Source: Chungangia koreensis (GTDB lineage Bacteria; Bacillota; Bacilli; Bacillales_A; Planococcaceae). From it: a stretch of 64,000 bases of DNA. The position numbers and the translations under genes were made by a program. The stretch covers positions 372,001 through 436,000 of the forward strand of contig NZ_JBHSEC010000019.1 in NCBI RefSeq assembly GCF_042651785.1. The letters are read 5' to 3'. The notes beneath the pieces were generated by a model. The model had not been told where the DNA came from and made no database searches. It saw only the letters and a program-made list of their open reading frames with translations. Shown piece after piece: positions 60,423-64,000 of the stretch; positions within the stretch are counted from its first letter, which is position 1, and each line of letters opens with the position of its first letter.

Positions 60423-61607
60423 TTATTTCAATAAAGACAAGAAGCTCTTTCCATTCTCAGGTAGTTTAACACCGAAATTTTCAGCAACTGTAGCTCCCAC
60501 ATCGGCAAACGTTTCGCGAAGCGGAAGTTCCTTGCCACCTTTGAAACGAGGAGAATACACTAATAGTGGTACATATTCTCGTGTGTGATCTGTTCCTGGA
60601 TGAATCGGGTCATTCCCATGATCTGCTGTAATGATCAGCAAATCGTCTTCATTTAGTGATTCTAACACTTCCGGAAGTCGTACATCATATTCCTCTAATG
60701 CCTTCCCATAACCGATCGGATCACGTCGGTGGCCAAAAAGAGCATCGAAATCAACGAGATTTAAGAAACTCAAGCCGTGGAAATCCTTTTTCACCACTTC
60801 TGCCAAACGGTCCATTCCATCCATATTGTCTTTTGTCCGGACCGATTCTGTTACGCCTTCACCATTGTAAATATCTGAAATCTTACCGATGGCAATGACA
60901 TCGAACCCGGAATCTTTCAACTCATTCATCGTTGTACGTCCAAATGGTTTTAACGCATAATCATGTCGATTGGACGTTCGTGAAAAATTCCCCGGTTCTC
61001 CTATAAATGGACGCGCAATTATTCGTCCAACTAAAAATTCTGGAGAAAGTGTTAGCTCACGGGCAATCTCACAAATACGATACAATTCTTCTAATGGTAC
61101 AACTTCTTCATGTGCCGCAATTTGAAGTACAGGATCCGCTGATGTATAGACGATAATTGCCCCAGTCTTCATGTGTTCTTCGCCAAGCTCTTCAATGATA
61201 CCTGTACCACTAGCCGGTTTGTTTCCGATGACTTTACGCCCCGTTCTCTCTTCAAGCTGACGGATCAATTCATCCGGAAATCCATTTGGGTATACCTTGA
61301 AAGGTTGGTCGATATTCAACCCCATGATTTCCCAATGCCCTGTCATTGTATCTTTCCCAACAGACACTTCTTTCATTTTTCCGTAATAAGCCATCGGCTG
61401 TTCAACGGGTGTAATCCCCTTAATATTCCGGATATTCGATAGACCGAGTTTCTCCATGTTCGGCATGTTCAAACCGCCCATTTCTTCGGCTATATGACCA
61501 AATGTATCTGCACCTTTGTCGCCAAAAGATGCTGCATCAGGTGCTTCGCCGATGCCGACAGAATCCATAACGACGAGGTGGATGCGTTTAAAGGGTGTAA
61601 TTGACAT
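60423..61607 (-). CDS. deoB: Phosphopentomutase
   Basis: Interconverts (deoxy)ribose 1- and 5-phosphate using two manganese ions; alkaline phosphatase superfamily, 394 residues. Metal and phospho-Thr sites: VMDSVGIGEAPDA (about 12-24), KDTMTGHWE (Thr nucleophile, about 85) and ITADHGNDP with HTREYVPLL near the C-terminus. It follows xerD by 25 bases and pairs with pdp. Confidence 0.96.
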   Translation of the reverse strand: MSITPFKRIHLVVMDSVGIGEAPDAASFGDKGADTFGHIAEEMGGLNMPNMEKLGLSNIRNIKGITPVEQPMAYYGKMKEVSVGKDTMTGHWEIMGLNIDQPFKVYPNGFPDELIRQLEERTGRKVIGNKPASGTGIIEELGEEHMKTGAIIVYTSADPVLQIAAHEEVVPLEELYRICEIARELTLSPEFLVGRIIARPFIGEPGNFSRTSNRHDYALKPFGRTTMNELKDSGFDVIAIGKISDIYNGEGVTESVRTKDNMDGMDRLAEVVKKDFHGLSFLNLVDFDALFGHRRDPIGYGKALEEYDVRLPEVLESLNEDDLLIITADHGNDPIHPGTDHTREYVPLLVYSPRFKGGKELPLRETFADVGATVAENFGVKLPENGKSFLSLLK

Positions 61608-61632
61608 TGTAAAACCTCCAAAATAGTAGTTT

Positions 61633-62535
61633 TCAAGCCCTCGGGTGGAATTTTGTATATACTTCCTTCAACCGTGACTTGCTAACGTGAGTATAGATTT
61701 GTGTTGTAGAGATATCGGCATGTCCAAGCATTTCTTGAACAGCCCGTAAATCCGCTCCGTTTTCAATTAAATGAGTAGCGAAGGAGTGACGAAGAATATG
61801 TGGTGTAATCTCCTGTCGAATTCCAACTTTTTGGGCATACTCCTTTAATAACTTCCAAAATCCTTGCCTTGTCATTCTTTTTCCCCGTAAGTTGACGAAT
61901 AAAGCATCCGTATTCCCGGCTTTTGCTATCAATTTTGGGCGGACATTTCGAATGTAATTCTCGCAGGCAGCAATGGCAGAATGACCTAATGGTACAATTC
62001 GTTCCTTACCACCTTTTCCATAGCATCTCACAAATCCCATAGATAGATGCAAGTCTTCTGCATTCAAATGGATACATTCGCTGATCCGCATGCCACTTCC
62101 ATATAACAGCTCCAACATCGCACGGTCTCGAACTCCTTGAGGTTTCCGAGTATCAGTCGTTGAGATTAAGGCATCCACTTCATCAACCGATAATACCCGT
62201 GGAAGTTTTTGCTCAATTTTTGGTTGTTCCAGATGAATCGTCGGATCATGATCAATCATCTTTTCTCGAATCAGGAACTGATGGAACGAACGAATAGAGG
62301 AAATATGCCGCGCTATAGTCCTGGCGGATTTCCCGCTATCCTTCAATTGTTGTAAGTGCCTTAAAATATGGGGACGGTCAATTTCAGTAAGCGACCCCAA
62401 ACTCTCCTGCTTTTCGAGAAATTCGATATACTCCTTCAAATCCCGTTGATAAGAGGACAAAGTATTCGGTGAAAGCTGCCGCTCGACTTTTAGAAAATGA
62501 ATATAATCAGATAGTGCAAATGAAGCTTCCTTCAT
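61633..62535 (-). CDS. xerD: Tyrosine recombinase XerD
   Basis: Site-specific recombinase resolving chromosome dimers at dif with XerC (or CodV). From the ATG at 62535 (GGAGGT 8 bases upstream) it has 300 residues: an N-terminal SAM-like DNA-binding domain (about 1-90) and a catalytic domain with Arg in GSGMRISE, the HxxR box in HILRHSFATHL and the nucleophile in IYTHVSKSRL (Tyr). Adjacent to fur as in B. subtilis (ripX). This is a chromosomal gene, not a phage integrase. Confidence 0.94.
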   Translation of the reverse strand: MKEASFALSDYIHFLKVERQLSPNTLSSYQRDLKEYIEFLEKQESLGSLTEIDRPHILRHLQQLKDSGKSARTIARHISSIRSFHQFLIREKMIDHDPTIHLEQPKIEQKLPRVLSVDEVDALISTTDTRKPQGVRDRAMLELLYGSGMRISECIHLNAEDLHLSMGFVRCYGKGGKERIVPLGHSAIAACENYIRNVRPKLIAKAGNTDALFVNLRGKRMTRQGFWKLLKEYAQKVGIRQEITPHILRHSFATHLIENGADLRAVQEMLGHADISTTQIYTHVSKSRLKEVYTKFHPRA

Positions 62536-62558
62536 CAGTTGGTACCTCCGAAACAAAA

Positions 62559-62585
62559 AAGGATAGCTAAGTGCCATCCTAAGTT
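62559..62585 (-). terminator. Rho-independent terminator of fur
   Basis: On the - strand AGGATGGC, loop, GCTATCCT, then six T; one mismatch in the stem. Confidence 0.8.
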
Positions 62586-62602
62586 AGTTTTATTTGCTTA
62601 CG

Positions 62603-63055
62603 TTAGTCATTGGTCTTTCCTTCTTGGCATCTCCAGCAAATTCCGTGAAATGTTAATCGATGATCTTTAATGATAAAGTTCCATCTTTTTTCAACTATTT
62701 CTTCCACATCTTCTAAAAGATCTTCCTGGATTTCATCAACCGCTCCGCATTCAATACATACTAAATGGTGATGGAAATGGGCAGCACCCTCTTGTCGAAG
62801 ATCGTACCTTGAAACCCCATCACCAAAGTTTATTTTATCGACCACTTTTAGCTCTGTTAGTAGCTCGAGTGTACGGTAGACTGTTGCCAAGCCGATTTCA
62901 GGCGCCTTATCTTTGACTAAAAGGTAAACATCTTCCGCACTAAGATGGTCCTCTTCGTGCTCCAACAACACTCTTAATGTAGCTTCCCGTTGCGGCGTCA
63001 GTTTATAGCTTGCGGCATGTAGTTGTTTTTTGATTCGTTCCAAACGGCTTTCCAT
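62603..63055 (-). CDS. fur: Ferric uptake regulator Fur
   Basis: Iron-responsive repressor of 150 residues. The winged helix (about 15-75, with LTPQREATLRVLLEHEEDHL and GLATVYRTLELL) is followed by the metal/dimer domain with HFHHHLVC and structural zinc cysteines in CIECG and CWRC. In B. subtilis Fur controls siderophore and iron uptake genes. No iron-uptake gene is nearby. It lies between xerD and a SpoIIM-like gene. Confidence 0.94.
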   Translation of the reverse strand: MESRLERIKKQLHAASYKLTPQREATLRVLLEHEEDHLSAEDVYLLVKDKAPEIGLATVYRTLELLTELKVVDKINFGDGVSRYDLRQEGAAHFHHHLVCIECGAVDEIQEDLLEDVEEIVEKRWNFIIKDHRLTFHGICWRCQEGKTND

Positions 63056-63155
63056 ATGACGCCCTCCTCAAACTGCTTCCATTATATCAAAAGAGGGCTG
63101 AAATTTACAAGATAGAGAGAACGTTTTAAGAATGAATCTAATTTAATATTAATTC

Positions 63156-63680
63156 TTACAAAACAACCAATCGATATACCACAGTCTCAATAAGTGATAT
63201 TCCAATAGCCAGCCCGGCAATTACTATAAGTACTTTCTTCTGATTGAATTCAAAATTGCGATGCAAGAAAAAAGGAGGAGCAACTACTAAACAAAACAGT
63301 ATGAGCAGGAGTGAAACCATCAATTGAAATGGAAACCACCAAATCGCATATGGAACAATTGAACTTTGTTGCTCAATTAAAAAGCCGGATGTAAAACCAA
63401 AATAGACAGTCTTTCCAGTTCCTACAAGTAAAGTCAAAGGTGCAAGCCATCGATGTGTTGCAAAAAAGAGAATCAAGCCGATCAAAATAATGAGTGGTAG
63501 AAGTATTTTCCAAATCGGAAGCTCAGTTCCGAGGAAAACACGTTCATCAACAAGTTTCAATAATGCTACGGAAGTTTCGGCAGAAGTTTTTCGATAGAGC
63601 AGTACACCGCCTAAGTAACTAATGATTAAGATCACGAAGACATAAGCAACAAAATATGACCGGTTCAAGCTAAGCACCAA
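63156..63680 (-). CDS. SpoIIM-like membrane protein
   Basis: Multi-pass membrane protein of 174 residues with about five hydrophobic segments. Position (fur, this gene, nudF) is that of spoIIM in B. subtilis. The GKTVYFGFTSGFLI stretch (about 89-102) resembles the SpoIIM core KGVVVGFTVGFLV. It is about 40 residues shorter than B. subtilis SpoIIM and the rest is diverged, so the identification is tentative. SpoIIM takes part in septal peptidoglycan removal during engulfment. The GTG start has only a fair ribosome site. Confidence 0.5.
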   Translation of the reverse strand: MVLSLNRSYFVAYVFVILIISYLGGVLLYRKTSAETSVALLKLVDERVFLGTELPIWKILLPLIILIGLILFFATHRWLAPLTLLVGTGKTVYFGFTSGFLIEQQSSIVPYAIWWFPFQLMVSLLLILFCLVVAPPFFLHRNFEFNQKKVLIVIAGLAIGISLIETVVYRLVVL

Positions 63681-63750
63681 CCTTCCTTCTAGAGCTTGTC
63701 CATAAAAGCCCTTTTGTCAGTTAGAATAACTTATGCTTGTCCCCATCTAA

Positions 63751-64000
63751 TTATTTCTTTAAATACTGTTTCATCCATAAAACAGCAAAAGCCGTTTTTG
63801 CGTCATAAATCCTGCCATCAGCCATCATTTCCTCTGCCTCTTCTACCGAAATATCGATCATTTCAACAAATTCGTCGTCATCAGCAGGGGCTGATTCTTC
63901 TATTTTATACAGACCTGTTGCGCTATATATATGAATAATTTCATCAGCAAATCCAGGAGAAGTAGAAAACGAGGTAATATGCGTTAGTTCTTTGCAACCA
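63751..64000 (-). CDS. nudF: ADP-ribose pyrophosphatase NudF, C-terminal part
   Basis: C-terminal 82 codons of a Nudix hydrolase that cleaves ADP-ribose; the start and the Nudix box lie beyond the window. Family landmarks present are TSPGFADE (about 13-20 of the fragment), DDDEFVEMIDIS and the end DAKTAFAVLWMKQYLKK. The stop is a TAA at 63751-63753. Position next to fur and the SpoIIM-like gene matches B. subtilis. Confidence 0.85.
   Translation of the reverse strand, partial: GCKELTHITSFSTSPGFADEIIHIYSATGLYKIEESAPADDDEFVEMIDISVEEAEEMMADGRIYDAKTAFAVLWMKQYLKK

Noticed and set aside
61633..62535. Phage integrase as a sign of a mobile element
   Set aside because: The tyrosine recombinase is XerD by length, N-terminus and conserved position next to fur. 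No attachment-site repeats or phage genes lie nearby.

Overview
The window looks like a low-to-mid GC, Gram-positive, endospore-forming member of the Bacillales. A Planococcaceae genus such as Sporosarcina is my best guess, but that is inference. The evidence is gene content and order: sporulation genes (spoIVA, sigF/spoIIAB/spoIIAA, spoVAF, sleB/ypeB, prsW), bacillithiol genes (bshA, ypdA), TRAP (mtrB), the resABC/resDE and sigX/rsiX blocks, and the qcrABC complex. Much of the order matches the Bacillus subtilis region from cca to nudF, with local losses and insertions. Strong purine-rich ribosome binding sites and frequent GTG and TTG starts also fit. Only three genes (ypjC, a ferredoxin and ypuF) are read on the + strand; all others are on the - strand.

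Layout, low to high coordinate: (1) 0-3 kb, end of a cca-bshA-mgsA-dapB-ypjD operon. (2) 3-10 kb, ypjC, a yugP-type protease, ypjA, the menaquinol:cytochrome c reductase (qcrC, qcrB, qcrA) and ypiF/ypiB/ypiA. (3) 10-16.4 kb, an aromatic amino acid operon aroC-aroB-aroH-hisC-tyrA-aroA without the trp genes. (4) 16.5-21.8 kb, cheR, ndk, the menaquinone side-chain and methylation genes hepT/menG/hepS, mtrB, folE and hup. (5) 21.8-22.5 kb, a gene-free stretch with three nested kinds of repeat. (6) 22.5-40.7 kb, spoIVA, yphF, yphE, gpsA, der, ypfD, a plsC-type acyltransferase, cmk, the PilZ protein ypfA, ypeB/sleB, prsW, asparaginase, ypdA, a phosphoesterase, a CBS protein, ypbE, recQ and ypbB. (7) 40.7-50.7 kb, ferredoxin, riboflavin transporter under an FMN riboswitch, rsiX/sigX, resE/resD, resC/resB/resA and rluB. 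(8) 50.8-64 kb, a D,D-carboxypeptidase, scpB/scpA, ypuF, ribT, a newly noticed 33-codon membrane ORF, lysA, spoVAF, the spoIIA operon, pdp, deoB, xerD, fur, a SpoIIM-like protein and the end of nudF.

Most of the window is housekeeping. Menaquinone genes, qcr and resABC/DE together serve respiratory electron transfer and cytochrome c maturation. aro, hisC, tyrA, dapB and lysA supply aromatic amino acids and diaminopimelate/lysine. The sporulation genes cover forespore sigma factor control, coat anchoring and germination. There is no prophage, insertion sequence, CRISPR array, defence locus, rRNA or tRNA that I can see. The most unexplained sequence is the repeat cluster at 22.05-22.44 kb. Other points of interest are losses from otherwise conserved operons (trp genes, bshB1, spoVAA-AE, dacF, spmAB), a SigX-type promoter lying on the resE stop codon, and the 33-codon membrane ORF between lysA and ribT.
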